DNA from: Paenibacillus piscarius
GTDB taxonomy: Bacteria; Bacillota; Bacilli; Paenibacillales; Paenibacillaceae
Length of the DNA stretch: 64,000 nt
Direction of reading: 5' to 3'
NCBI RefSeq assembly: GCF_022234545.1
Contig: NZ_JAIEUI010000007.1
Coordinates: forward strand, 213,340-277,339
Position numbers and translations under genes: made by a program. This document shows, in pieces, positions 51,923 to 61,800 of the stretch (the stretch's first letter is position 1; each line of letters opens with the position of its first letter). The notes under the pieces are model-generated. The model did no database searches. It saw nothing but the letters and a program-made list of their open reading frames with translations, and had not been told where the DNA came from.

Positions 51923-53629
51923 ATGAATCCCATCGGCCAGCCCCTAGAGTCCCGGCCCCCTGCGCTCAAGCTAATCATTGCCGGAATTCTCGGACTGATC
52001 CTGTTCGTTCTGTTCCAGATTGCCCCTCAGCTGCTCCAGGAATCCGGAGGGAATCCGGCTCCCCTCCCCAAGGCGGATATCCGCGAGAAGGCTGCTGATT
52101 TCGCCGCGAAGCAGCTCGGCTACGAAGCCGCAGCCGGGGATGAATGGGTGGTTCTGTATAAGACGGACTCCTCATTCTACGGCTATATGTCCCGGGAGAA
52201 GCTGCTGAGCGATTATTCCAAAAACAAGCTCGATCAGCGCTACCCGTTCGATGTCTATCACGCCGTGCTCTACACCTCCGGGGAAGCGGCGGCCCGGCTT
52301 GCGGTAGACCTCAATATGTATACCGGCCAGGTCGCCGCTTTCGCCACCGGGCCCGATGCCGATGCGGCGGCCGGACGTGACTACGGGGAGAGACCGGCCG
52401 CACCGGCGGCTGGGCGCAACGGAAAGGCTAATCCCGCCAGCAGCATACCGGACTTAAGTCTGGAGAAGAAGGAGAGCCTCGCCCGCCCCTGGCTGCAGCA
52501 ATGGGGAGCCAACCCCGCGAAGCTGCAGATGGAGTCTGGCACAGGTGGCTTCGGGCTTGTCTACTCGGACAGCTCGGTCAAAGTAGGCGAATCTCCACTG
52601 TATTACCAGTTTAATTATGACGGGGAAGCGGTCTCTTATTTCCGCGCCGGATTCTCCGCCCCCGCCTGGCATGATTCCTATGTGGACGGGCAGACCTCCC
52701 TGGCCAAGAAGCTGACCTTGTACGGATATGGCCTGCCTACGCTGCTGCTGGGCATTCTGGCGCTGATCTACGGCATTCTGCGCAGACGGCACACATCCTG
52801 GCGGCGCGGGCTCTTCCTCAGCTCGGTCCACTTCGTGATTATGATGGTCAGCAGCTACAACGCGGTGTCCGAAACCGGCAGCGGCAGTGCCGAAGCGCGG
52901 GTTACAGCGGTCGTCATGTTCATCATCTATGTGCTGTACAGCCTGCTGATGTCGCTGCTGCTCTACTTCTCACTGGTTGGCGGCGACGGCCTCTGGCGCT
53001 CCGAGGAGAAGCTGAACCCCTGGCCCCGGGCGAAGGAGCCGGGGTATGGCCGCTATGTGCTGAACAGCATCCAGGCCGGTTATATCTGGGCCTTCATTCT
53101 GCTTGGCGTTCAGACCGTTATGTTCATTATCCTGTCATATACGCTGGATAACTGGTCCACCACCGATGCGGCACAGTCGCCCTACAACATGAAGTATGCC
53201 TGGCTGCTGCCGATTGTCGCCTGGCTGGCCGGCCTCTCTGAGGAGGCAGTCTACCGGCTGTTCGGGATTCAGATGCTGAAGAAGCTGGTCAGGAATACGT
53301 TCATCGCTTCACTGATTACGACCCTGATCTGGGCGCTCGGACATACGCTCTACCCGATCTATCCGGTCATCTCGCGGCCGATTGAGCTGACGGTGATCGG
53401 GCTCTTGTTCAGTTACATTTTCCTGCGCCACGGGTTCATCGCCGCGATGTTCAGCCATGTCGTGTTCGACAGCATCCTGATGGGCGCGACGCTGATCTTC
53501 ATGCAGGATAAAGTGAATGTAGGGGCAGGCATCGTGACCATCATTCTCCCATTCATCGTCGGTTATCTGGTATACCGCTTCAACCCTCCACGGGAGCCGA
53601 AGCCGGCAGAACCAGTCCCTACTCCATAA
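51923..53629 (+). CDS. CPBP family intramembrane glutamic endopeptidase
   Basis: 568 residues, with AAGGAGG before the ATG. A single helix at 16-35 is followed by a long extracytoplasmic region (about 40-260). The C-terminal half is polytopic and carries the CPBP (Abi/CAAX-protease-like) motifs: EEAVYRLF (EExxxR), WALGHTLYP, and FSHVVFDS (HxxxD). The active Glu pair and His are therefore present. The large N-terminal domain is unusual for the family. The 77-nt gap after the permease gene makes co-transcription possible. Confidence 0.88.
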   Translation: MNPIGQPLESRPPALKLIIAGILGLILFVLFQIAPQLLQESGGNPAPLPKADIREKAADFAAKQLGYEAAAGDEWVVLYKTDSSFYGYMSREKLLSDYSKNKLDQRYPFDVYHAVLYTSGEAAARLAVDLNMYTGQVAAFATGPDADAAAGRDYGERPAAPAAGRNGKANPASSIPDLSLEKKESLARPWLQQWGANPAKLQMESGTGGFGLVYSDSSVKVGESPLYYQFNYDGEAVSYFRAGFSAPAWHDSYVDGQTSLAKKLTLYGYGLPTLLLGILALIYGILRRRHTSWRRGLFLSSVHFVIMMVSSYNAVSETGSGSAEARVTAVVMFIIYVLYSLLMSLLLYFSLVGGDGLWRSEEKLNPWPRAKEPGYGRYVLNSIQAGYIWAFILLGVQTVMFIILSYTLDNWSTTDAAQSPYNMKYAWLLPIVAWLAGLSEEAVYRLFGIQMLKKLVRNTFIASLITTLIWALGHTLYPIYPVISRPIELTVIGLLFSYIFLRHGFIAAMFSHVVFDSILMGATLIFMQDKVNVGAGIVTIILPFIVGYLVYRFNPPREPKPAEPVPTP

Positions 53630-53634
53630 GCACC

Positions 53635-53678
53635 AGCAGCGGCTGCGCCTCCTGATCCGGGATAGCGCAGCCGCTGCT
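53635..53678. terminator. Hairpin between convergent genes
   Basis: AGCAGCGGCTGCGC and GCGCAGCCGCTGCT form a perfect 14-bp stem around a 16-nt loop, placed between the CPBP gene and the histidine kinase gene. Confidence 0.7.
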
Positions 53679-53702
53679 GCTGTAAAGAGCTATAATTTTT
53701 TG

Positions 53703-55463
53703 CTATGCCTCTTCCGGCACAGAATGATAAGGGCGGTAAGGAAAGCGGAGCCTAATCAGCGTGCCTTCGCCCAGCGAGCTGTGAATCGCTACGCCATACG
53801 GTCTGCCGTACTGCAGCTTGATCCGCTGGTCCACGTTGCGGATGCCGTAGCCGATGCCCTGGCCCGCAGGCGCAAGGATCTGCCCGATCAGCTCCTCCTT
53901 CATTCCGAGCCCATTATCCTCCACCTCGAAGACCACATCCCCCTCTTCCAGATAAGCACGGATCATTAGTGAAATCTCATCGTCATACCAGGCATGCTCC
54001 AGCGCATTTTCTATAAACGGCTGCAGAATAAATTTCACGCTCTCGCTCTCCAGTACCTCCGGTGCAATCGCATAGGCAACCTGAATCCGGTCGGCATTCT
54101 TGATCCGCTGAATATCGAGATACGATTCGGCAATCTGCAGCTCCTGCTTCACGGGAATAATCATCTCTCCCCGGTGCAGCGTCAGCCGGTAGAACCGGGC
54201 CAGCGAGCGGATGACCTCATGCAGCTTATCAATCTCCCCCAGCTTGGCCATCCGGCTGATGGAGGAGAAGGTGTTGTAGAGGAAATGCGGGTTCATCTGG
54301 GAATGCAGCACCTGAAGCTCGGTCTCCTTTTTCTCCAGACTGACGACATAGACCTCATCAATTAACCGCTGAATCGTTGAAGCCATCTCGTTAAAAGCAC
54401 TGCTGATCTCCGCAAACTCATCCTTGCCCCGGACCGGCATCCGCTTATGAAAGTCCCCTTCCTGAAAAGACTTCAGGGAAGCAACCAGCTTCTGGAAGCT
54501 GCGCGAGAAATACTGGGACATCGCCAGACTGATCAGCACGAGCAGCACCAGGGTGACCAGACAGATGCCGATGGTTACATTACGGACCTGCTGTGAATTC
54601 TTTTGCAGGGAGGCATAGGGAATCCAGGCCACTACACTGGCTGGCATATTCGTTACCGGCCGTTTAATCTCCATATAAGATTTGGGCTGCTTCATATAAC
54701 CTGAAGCATCCGAAGAGAGCGGATCAGGGATAAGCCCGTTCCGGGGGCTGGTGAAGAGCAGGCGGCCGCCGTTGTCCACGACGAACAGGATGCTGTCCTC
54801 CCCCAGCTGCCCCGATACGGCATCCGAGAAGATGTACTTCATATCCGCTGTCATCATGATCAGACCGTTCAGTTGCAGAGTATCATAGTTAATCAAGGGC
54901 CGCAGGTAGGAGATGCTGCCGTTCGCCCTGTCATTCCCCACCTGCCGCCATTCCCTGGAGCCGTAATGCAGATTGAGCTTGGTGTACCATTCTTCCTCCT
55001 CAATCCGGTCCATGTGAAACAAAGAATACTTCCGGACATCCTCTGCGGCATGATCGTTATAATAGAATTCCCCTACAGCCGGATTGCTTACATACATGGA
55101 CAGCTCGACCTCCGGGTCGGGCAGATTCGCCGCGTTCTTCAGCCTGGGAAGAATATACTGCGACATAATGCTGTATTTCTCCCAGCCGGAATGATAGCCT
55201 GCCAGATAACGCGCCAGGGCCTGGTCTGCGTACAGCTCATCGGTACTGCGGACCATATCTTTCAGCCGGAAATCCACGTTGCTGGCCATTTGCTTGACTG
55301 CCACCTCCAGATTGCTTCTGGTGTGCTCCTCGATGGAACGCACAGACGACAGGTAGGCATAACTGCCGATGGCAATGATCGGTGTCAGTACCAGTACCAG
55401 ATAGGAGATAAGCAGCTTATAACTTAAGGGAAGGTATACGGATTTCGCACGCTTCATCTGCAT
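53703..55463 (-). CDS. YesM-type sensor histidine kinase
   Basis: 586 residues. One helix at about 12-32, an extracellular cache-like sensor (about 35-290), a second helix near 300 (NVTIGICLVTLVLLVLISLA), a HAMP domain, then the His_kinase-type box SQMNPHFLYNTFSSISR with the phospho-acceptor His near residue 390. The HATPase domain has FIENALEHAWY (N box), VEDNGLGM (G1) and GIGYGIRNVDQR (G2). It senses an extracellular signal, probably a glucan oligosaccharide, and partners the AraC-type response regulator encoded 6 nt upstream. Confidence 0.93.
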   Translation of the reverse strand: MQMKRAKSVYLPLSYKLLISYLVLVLTPIIAIGSYAYLSSVRSIEEHTRSNLEVAVKQMASNVDFRLKDMVRSTDELYADQALARYLAGYHSGWEKYSIMSQYILPRLKNAANLPDPEVELSMYVSNPAVGEFYYNDHAAEDVRKYSLFHMDRIEEEEWYTKLNLHYGSREWRQVGNDRANGSISYLRPLINYDTLQLNGLIMMTADMKYIFSDAVSGQLGEDSILFVVDNGGRLLFTSPRNGLIPDPLSSDASGYMKQPKSYMEIKRPVTNMPASVVAWIPYASLQKNSQQVRNVTIGICLVTLVLLVLISLAMSQYFSRSFQKLVASLKSFQEGDFHKRMPVRGKDEFAEISSAFNEMASTIQRLIDEVYVVSLEKKETELQVLHSQMNPHFLYNTFSSISRMAKLGEIDKLHEVIRSLARFYRLTLHRGEMIIPVKQELQIAESYLDIQRIKNADRIQVAYAIAPEVLESESVKFILQPFIENALEHAWYDDEISLMIRAYLEEGDVVFEVEDNGLGMKEELIGQILAPAGQGIGYGIRNVDQRIKLQYGRPYGVAIHSSLGEGTLIRLRFPYRPYHSVPEEA

Positions 55464-55469
55464 GAGAGA

Positions 55470-57026
55470 TCAGCTCTGCTTCCTGTAATCGGCTGCGGTC
55501 ATATGGAAATATTCCCGGAACTGCCTGCTGAAATAAGCGATGTTCTTGTAGCCGACCTGATCAGCCACCTCATAGATTTTGTATTGAGGCTGGTCGAGCA
55601 GGAGAATCGCCTTCTCCATGCGGAGCCGCACAAGATACTCATTGAAGCTCTCGCCCGTGTGTTCTTTGAACAGAACTCCGAGATGATTCGGCGAATAGGC
55701 GAAATGGCCGGCCACCCCCCGCAAGGTAAGATTCTCCGTTAATCTCTCCCTTATATAGGCTTCAATTCCCTCCATCAGCCGGCGGTTCTTGTGCCGCTTC
55801 TTCAGGAACAGCAGCTCGGAAATCTCGAATAAGGTACGCCGCAGCCAGCGTTTGATATCGTCAACAGTCTCCAGGTGATGAATAGCGTCCATCTGCTGCA
55901 GACTCTCGTAAGTTTCGTTGAGTGTGCCCAGATACGCCTCCAGCCGGGTAACGATATGAATGGAGAAATGATAGACCTTCACCGGATGCTCGAACAGTGC
56001 CGCTATCTCGAACAGCTCATCAAGCCAGTCGCAAATATCCGCCAGCCTGTAGGCAGCCATAGCCGCGAACATCCCCTCCAGAACCACGCTCAGCTCCTTG
56101 ATATCCTGGACCATGCCCGGCTTGTTCATCACCGGCGGAATGACCCTGTTCTTGCCGATGAACATCTTGCCGTTCATATAAGCCTTAGCCTGGGAAAAGG
56201 AGGCGGCCAGCTCCCCCAGAGACCACACCTCGGCTCCATAACTCACAGTTATGGTGTAGTCGGTGTGCTCACGGACCCTCAGCACAAGTTGCTGGAGCCA
56301 CTCTTCCAGTGTCCGGCGCGGGCCGGTATAGACGAAGCCGAGCTGTGAACGGTTCAGCCGGCACCATTTTCCGGCAGCGGAAGCGTCAATCTCTGAGCCG
56401 ATATATTGAAACAGCCTGTCCAGACCGGCATAGCCCCCCTCCGGCTGCTCCTGCACCCGCATCAGAACATCATCGGCCTCAATCAGCACGGCGGAGGCGC
56501 TGGTGAAGGACAAATCCAGCGGATACCGGGCCAGAAATTCACCCAGTGTAGCCCCGTCAATGCTGCCTTCCAGCAGATGCTGCAGCACATCATTCTTAAT
56601 GAAATTGAAGGAAGCGATCATGCCGCCGTCTTCCGGCACCCTCCTTCGTTCCAGCTCGAGCTCGGCGGTAGCTGTGCGCAGCACGCTGATCAGCTCCTCA
56701 TCATCTACCGGCTTAAGAATGTAGGCATGGGCCTTCAAATCGAGGGCCTGCTTGGCATAATGAAATTCCTGGTAGCCGCTGATGAACACGATTTTGAGCC
56801 CCGGATTCAGCTCCAGCGCCACGCGGGACAGCTCCATACCGGAAACAGCCGGCATCCTGATGTCCGTAATCAGCAGGTCGATCTCATGATTCTCGATATA
56901 TTGAAGAGCAGCCAGCGGATTGCTCTCGCTGCAGACCGCTTCAATCCCAAGCTCACGCCAGGGAATCAGGCAGCGCAGCCCCTCCAGGTCATAATTCTCA
57001 TCATCCACCAAGACGGCTCTATACAT
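55470..57026 (-). CDS. YesN-type response regulator with AraC output domain
   Basis: About 518 residues from MYRAVLVDDENYDLEG; an ATG four codons upstream (57038) abuts AAGGG and is less likely. The receiver domain occupies about 1-120, with the phospho-acceptor Asp in LLITDIRMPAVSGMEL (about residue 55), then KPVDDEE. A middle domain follows, and the C-terminal 100 residues are the AraC double helix-turn-helix, LRGVAGHFAYSPNHLGVLFK and YKIYEVADQVGYKNIAYFSR. It likely activates the glucanase operon. Confidence 0.92.
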   Translation of the reverse strand: MYRAVLVDDENYDLEGLRCLIPWRELGIEAVCSESNPLAALQYIENHEIDLLITDIRMPAVSGMELSRVALELNPGLKIVFISGYQEFHYAKQALDLKAHAYILKPVDDEELISVLRTATAELELERRRVPEDGGMIASFNFIKNDVLQHLLEGSIDGATLGEFLARYPLDLSFTSASAVLIEADDVLMRVQEQPEGGYAGLDRLFQYIGSEIDASAAGKWCRLNRSQLGFVYTGPRRTLEEWLQQLVLRVREHTDYTITVSYGAEVWSLGELAASFSQAKAYMNGKMFIGKNRVIPPVMNKPGMVQDIKELSVVLEGMFAAMAAYRLADICDWLDELFEIAALFEHPVKVYHFSIHIVTRLEAYLGTLNETYESLQQMDAIHHLETVDDIKRWLRRTLFEISELLFLKKRHKNRRLMEGIEAYIRERLTENLTLRGVAGHFAYSPNHLGVLFKEHTGESFNEYLVRLRMEKAILLLDQPQYKIYEVADQVGYKNIAYFSRQFREYFHMTAADYRKQS

Positions 57027-57048
57027 CGCATTCAGCATCCCTTCATGC

Positions 57049-57082
57049 GGAAAAGAGGGTACATGACGTATCCCTCTTTTCC
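57049..57082. other. Perfect hairpin between solute-binding protein and response regulator genes
   Basis: GGAAAAGAGGG (57049-57059) pairs perfectly with CCCTCTTTTCC (57072-57082) around 12 nt. It sits in the 51-nt junction inside the presumed operon. The T-run is inside the stem rather than after it, so it may protect or attenuate the transcript rather than end it. Confidence 0.55.
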
Positions 57083-57089
57083 CTAACGT

Positions 57090-58886
57090 TTAGTTTTCCG
57101 GTGAATCGTCCTTGATCTTCTTAAGATTGCTCTGCCACACTTCTGTCTTCCAGGCCAGCAGCCTGTCATACCCTATGTCCGTTGCTTCCTTGTCTGCTTC
57201 CTGGAGCAGTTCCAGAAGTTCTTCATCACTTGCCGCAAAAATCATCCGGGGAACCGCCTGCGCGTATTGATCCCTCAGCCTTTGCAGGATAAGCCCCTCT
57301 TCCGAGGCGGGCGCCGGATCAAGATTGGAGAATTCGGTGATATTCATCGAAGTCTTGAACGTTATATTCGCCTGTCCCAGGGTCGTCCAGTCCCGGGCCC
57401 CGGCGGGCAGCAGCTTCTCGCGCCTTGCCTTGGCGGCATCAATATAAGAAGTATTGCCGTACCAGTTGAATTCTCCGAGCTTCAGCTCATCATACCGCTT
57501 CAAATCCCGTCCAATATAGGCACCATTTGGAATGGGGATTTCATCCTCTACTGTATCATAAAACAACCCTTCCGGCCCGAAAAAAAGAATCCGCTGCCCC
57601 TCGGGACTCGTCGCCCAGTTCATATAAGAGAAGATGGCCTCCGGGTCTTCTGCAGAGGTTGTAATGACATTGACATTCCAGCCCAGCGTATTGTACCCGG
57701 AGGGGTAGACCTTGCCCGGATCCACACCTTCCCGGTGCACCGGCCAGATAAGCTCATAACCGCCCAGCGGATCCTTCGCCGAGAGCAGATTATTCGCTTC
57801 CCGGCCAATCCCCTCCACGACGGCGTCATAAGCGCCGAATACGGCGATCCGGCCGCTCTTCAGCTTCTCCAGCACCTGATCCCGAGTCCCGGTCAACAGA
57901 TCCGGGGAGGTCAGCCCCTGGCGGACCAGCCGGCTTGCCAGCAGCAGCGTCTCCCGGAATGCCGGGTCCCGGTACACGGAAGTCAGCCGGGTCCCGGCGG
58001 GTACACCGAAGATTTGGCCTGAACCGGGAGCGGTGAAGACTGGCGTCCGGTTCTCCGCCGCCCCGCTGTAGAGCATACCGATCATCTGGATATCCACGCT
58101 GTCCCGGGTCTCCCCGAAATCAATGGGCACAACATCCGGGTACTTCTTCTGCACTTGCTTCAGATATCCTTCTAGATCATCCCATGTTTCCAGCTTAGGA
58201 GAGCCTAGAGCACTGTATATTTTCTTCTCCACCAGGAAGCCGGCATTGCCGCTGCCTCCGCTGCCGTTAATATACCAGTTCGGAATCTGGTACAGTCTGC
58301 CGTCTTCACTGCGCAGCATGTTCAGCGTGTTCTCGCCGATCATTCGGGCGAATTCAGGATATTGCTCCAGATAAGGGTCCAGCGCCACCAGCTTACCCGC
58401 CTTCTGCAGCCGTTCCACCTCCTTGCCGCGATCCATAACCAGGACATCGGGAAGCTGATCCGACACAATCATCGCGTTCAGCTTCTGGGCGGCGGCCCCG
58501 CCCGAGGGGACCGGGCGAAGTGTGACCTTCAGGTGATCGGTGATCCACCGGGTATGCGGCCTTCCCTCCCAGTCCGGCGCGGTATACCAGTCATAGTTCA
58601 CAAAGACGGAGAACCGGACCGGCTTCACCTTGGCGGCCAACTCCGAGAGGGGGGCGGCTGAAGGATGGCCCGCAGGCAGCGGATTGCCGGAACCGCTGCT
58701 GTCTGCGGCCCCCCTGCGGTTAGCGCTATCGGCATTGCCGGTGGTAGTCGCGTTAGCGGCACTGCTTGCCGTATGGAGAGCCGCCGGCTTCCCCGGATCG
58801 CTGCCCGAGCAGGCACTGAGGCTGCCCAGAACCAGTAAGAACAAGAGTGCTGCTGACCTGTGCCTTAATAGATTGACAATTCCCAT
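57090..58886 (-). CDS. Extracellular solute-binding lipoprotein linked to the GH81 enzyme
   Basis: 598 residues. The signal LLFLLVLGSLSACSGSD contains the lipobox LSAC, followed by a Ser/Thr/Ala/Asn-rich linker (about 28-78) and the family 1 solute-binding fold (VNYDWYTAPDWEGRPHTRWI onward). The ATG at 58886 overlaps the end of the GH81 gene by 22 nt, with no clear ribosome binding site, so expression probably depends on coupling. No permease or ATPase gene lies next to it; it would import products of the glucanase with permeases encoded elsewhere, or act only as a receptor for the two-component system (inference). Confidence 0.88.
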   Translation of the reverse strand: MGIVNLLRHRSAALLFLLVLGSLSACSGSDPGKPAALHTASSAANATTTGNADSANRRGAADSSGSGNPLPAGHPSAAPLSELAAKVKPVRFSVFVNYDWYTAPDWEGRPHTRWITDHLKVTLRPVPSGGAAAQKLNAMIVSDQLPDVLVMDRGKEVERLQKAGKLVALDPYLEQYPEFARMIGENTLNMLRSEDGRLYQIPNWYINGSGGSGNAGFLVEKKIYSALGSPKLETWDDLEGYLKQVQKKYPDVVPIDFGETRDSVDIQMIGMLYSGAAENRTPVFTAPGSGQIFGVPAGTRLTSVYRDPAFRETLLLASRLVRQGLTSPDLLTGTRDQVLEKLKSGRIAVFGAYDAVVEGIGREANNLLSAKDPLGGYELIWPVHREGVDPGKVYPSGYNTLGWNVNVITTSAEDPEAIFSYMNWATSPEGQRILFFGPEGLFYDTVEDEIPIPNGAYIGRDLKRYDELKLGEFNWYGNTSYIDAAKARREKLLPAGARDWTTLGQANITFKTSMNITEFSNLDPAPASEEGLILQRLRDQYAQAVPRMIFAASDEELLELLQEADKEATDIGYDRLLAWKTEVWQSNLKKIKDDSPEN

Positions 58887-61800
58887 AACGAATAGCCGTA
58901 TTGTGTGCCGCGCTCCGTCCCGTTCACCTTCACATACCGCGCACTGACCGGGGTGAAGCTAATATCGTCGATGTCTCCATCTCCGGTGGTTGTGGAATAC
59001 GCCGTTGTCCAGTTCGTTCCGTCTGCCGACGTCTCAATGGTATAGGCTTTGGCGTACGCCCCCTCCCAGTTCAGCAGCACACGGCTGACTGTCTGGGCAG
59101 AGCCGAGATCCACCTGAATCCATTGCGGGTCACTGAAGTCCGATTCCCAGCGGGTGCCCAGATCTCCGTCCACCGCTCCGGCAGCGGGCTGCTTCGGATT
59201 CTCCGAAGCGGTTACCGCCTTGTTCAGGGCCAGGTTCACAAGCGGCGGTGTTCCGCCGGTAATCACCTGCTGCACAGATGCGTCATTATATCCGGCTGCA
59301 GTGATTGTAACGGTGTAAGTCTTCCCCGTAGGGAACAGCGCTGGATTCAGGGTGATTTTACCGGCTGCCACGGTATAATTCGCCGCCGCTGCCGCCACTC
59401 CATCCACCCTCACCGCAGTGATTGCATTTCTCCAGGCTGCATCCTCCGTGAATGTCAGCTCAATCGGCTGGCCGGCTGCGTTCTCAGTGGTATCAGCTGC
59501 CAGGGCAGGCGGAGCCAGCGGTGTCACGGCGCTGCCGCTGCCGTACACCTCCAGTTCCCATAAGGAATACCCGTACGGCGTACCGCGTTCTGTCCCGTGC
59601 ACCTTCACATACCGCGCATTGACCGGGGTGAAGCTGATGTCATCGATGTCTCCGTCTCCGGTTGTTGTCGAATAGACCGTTGCCCAGTTCGCGCCGTCTG
59701 CCGATGTCTCGATCGTGTAGGCTTTGGCGTATGCCCCCTCCCAGTTCAGCAGGATACGGCTGACCGTCTGGGCAGAGCCGAGGTCCACCTGAATCCACTG
59801 CGGATCACTGAAATCCGATTCCCAGCGGGTGCCGTCATTACCGTCCACAGCGCCGGCAGCCGGCTGCTTCGGATTCTCCGAAGCAGTAACCGCCTTATTC
59901 AGCGCAAGATTCCCAGACGGCGTTGTTCCGCCAGTGATCACTTGCTGCACCGAAGTATCGGTATATCCGTCTGCTGTTACGGTAACCGTGTAAGTCTTCG
60001 CCGTGGGGAACAGCGCGGTGTTCAGGGTGATTTTACCGGCTTCTACAGAATAATTCGCTGCCGTTGCTGTCACTCCATCCACCTTCACCGCAGTGATTGC
60101 ATTTCTCCAGGCCGCATTCTCCGTGAACATCAGCTCAATCGGCTGGCCGGCTGCATTATCAGTGGTATCGGCTGTCAGTGCAGGCGGAGTAAGCAGCGTA
60201 TCCGTGGTCACCTTCGTCGGGTCGACCTTCACCAGCTTACCGGCTTGAACCAGAGCCGAGCCTGTAACCCCTCCGCTATTACGGAACGTAACGGTTATGG
60301 CCGCATTCGTCGGATTCCAGACCAGCGCGCGGTAGTCCGAACCTTTTTTATACACCGTTGCACTGTATCCGTTCTCTGCCCAAATGTCCTTGGTGCGTGA
60401 TCCAAGCGTTGCCATATTGTGCACGAACCAATACGTATTGAACAATTCGTTCTGCTGCGGCAGTGCCGGGTTCCATTTATTCAGCACAGCCTGCGGATCG
60501 CTCAGCGCCTGAATCGGCCAGACAATATGGTACCAGTCCGGTTCCGGCCCGCCGTTATCGGCCACGAAGCCATTATATAATCCGGCCGCCTTGGCCGTAT
60601 CGAACCCGTAGCTGGTCAAATATTCTGCTGTAGGCAGCCAGTGAATGCCATAGACATACACCGGATTCCCGTTGAAAAAGGTGCCGAAGAAATTCGAGCT
60701 TCCGTAAATCTGACCCACCGTTTTATGCGTATAGCCCGGCAGCCAGTTATCCTGGTCGTAGTTGAACCAGTACTGCTGTACCGCTCTAAGCTCTGTCGTG
60801 AAGCCCATAATAGACGCATCCCGGAAGGCAGTGTTGCCGGTGAGTGTGCTCCACATATACTGGCCGACCCAGCCGAACAGCGACTCTCCTGCCGCTTCCT
60901 GATTATTGCCGCTGTCATTGTCGGCATAACCGCCGGCCCATGAATGCCCTTCATACGGGTCGAAGTTGCGGAAGTACGGATACTTCGAGTCCGTCTTCGA
61001 CGGGTTGGCATAATCCCGGATCAGCTCATCGACCATGCCGCTGAACTTATTTCTGAAGTCGGTATCATAGGTGGCAAGCACGGCTGATGCAAAAACATAA
61101 TAGCCATACGTGAAATGATGGTCCGTAATGCCGGAGTTCGCGCCGAACTCGCTGTTTTTATAGATCAATGTTCCCCAGTCAGAGTTGTAGTCGAAATAAT
61201 AATCGGTTTCCCCCGAGGTGTACGTATACCAGTCTGTAAGCACCGTCTTCATCCGGGACAGGAACAGATTCTTGTAGCTCTCATTGCCGATCTGATCGGC
61301 GATCAGCACACCCATGGCCAGCGGATGCAGCTTCTTGCCCTGCCAATACGCATCGGCCTGCATCAGATTCGTGGCGGTGTCCGTATCGAGCAGCGCCAGG
61401 TAATCAAGCAGATCCTGACGGGAATAGGTGGAATCGCCCGGCTCAGTGAACTGCGGCACAATACCGTGGAATTTATCCTTAGTGGCAAACGAATTGCCCT
61501 CTGTCACCTTCATCGTTCCGCGGATGGACGGGAAGGAGACGGCAGTCAGCGGTGTTGTGGTGACCTTCCATTGGTGGGGAAGCTGCGCCATCAGCGTGGT
61601 ATTCGGGAAGCCTGAACGCTTGAGTTCTGTTACCGCATTGAAGGTAGTTGTGACATCCGAAGTCGTCTCGTTGAAGGTATAAGCCACCTTCGTGTCCGTC
61701 ACGAAAGCATAGCCGTGCTGGTAGAAGAAATTCAGATTAGACGGTGCCGGAAGTGCCGACAGGGACAGGTAATTCTGGCCTCCGCCGAGCTGGATTTTGA

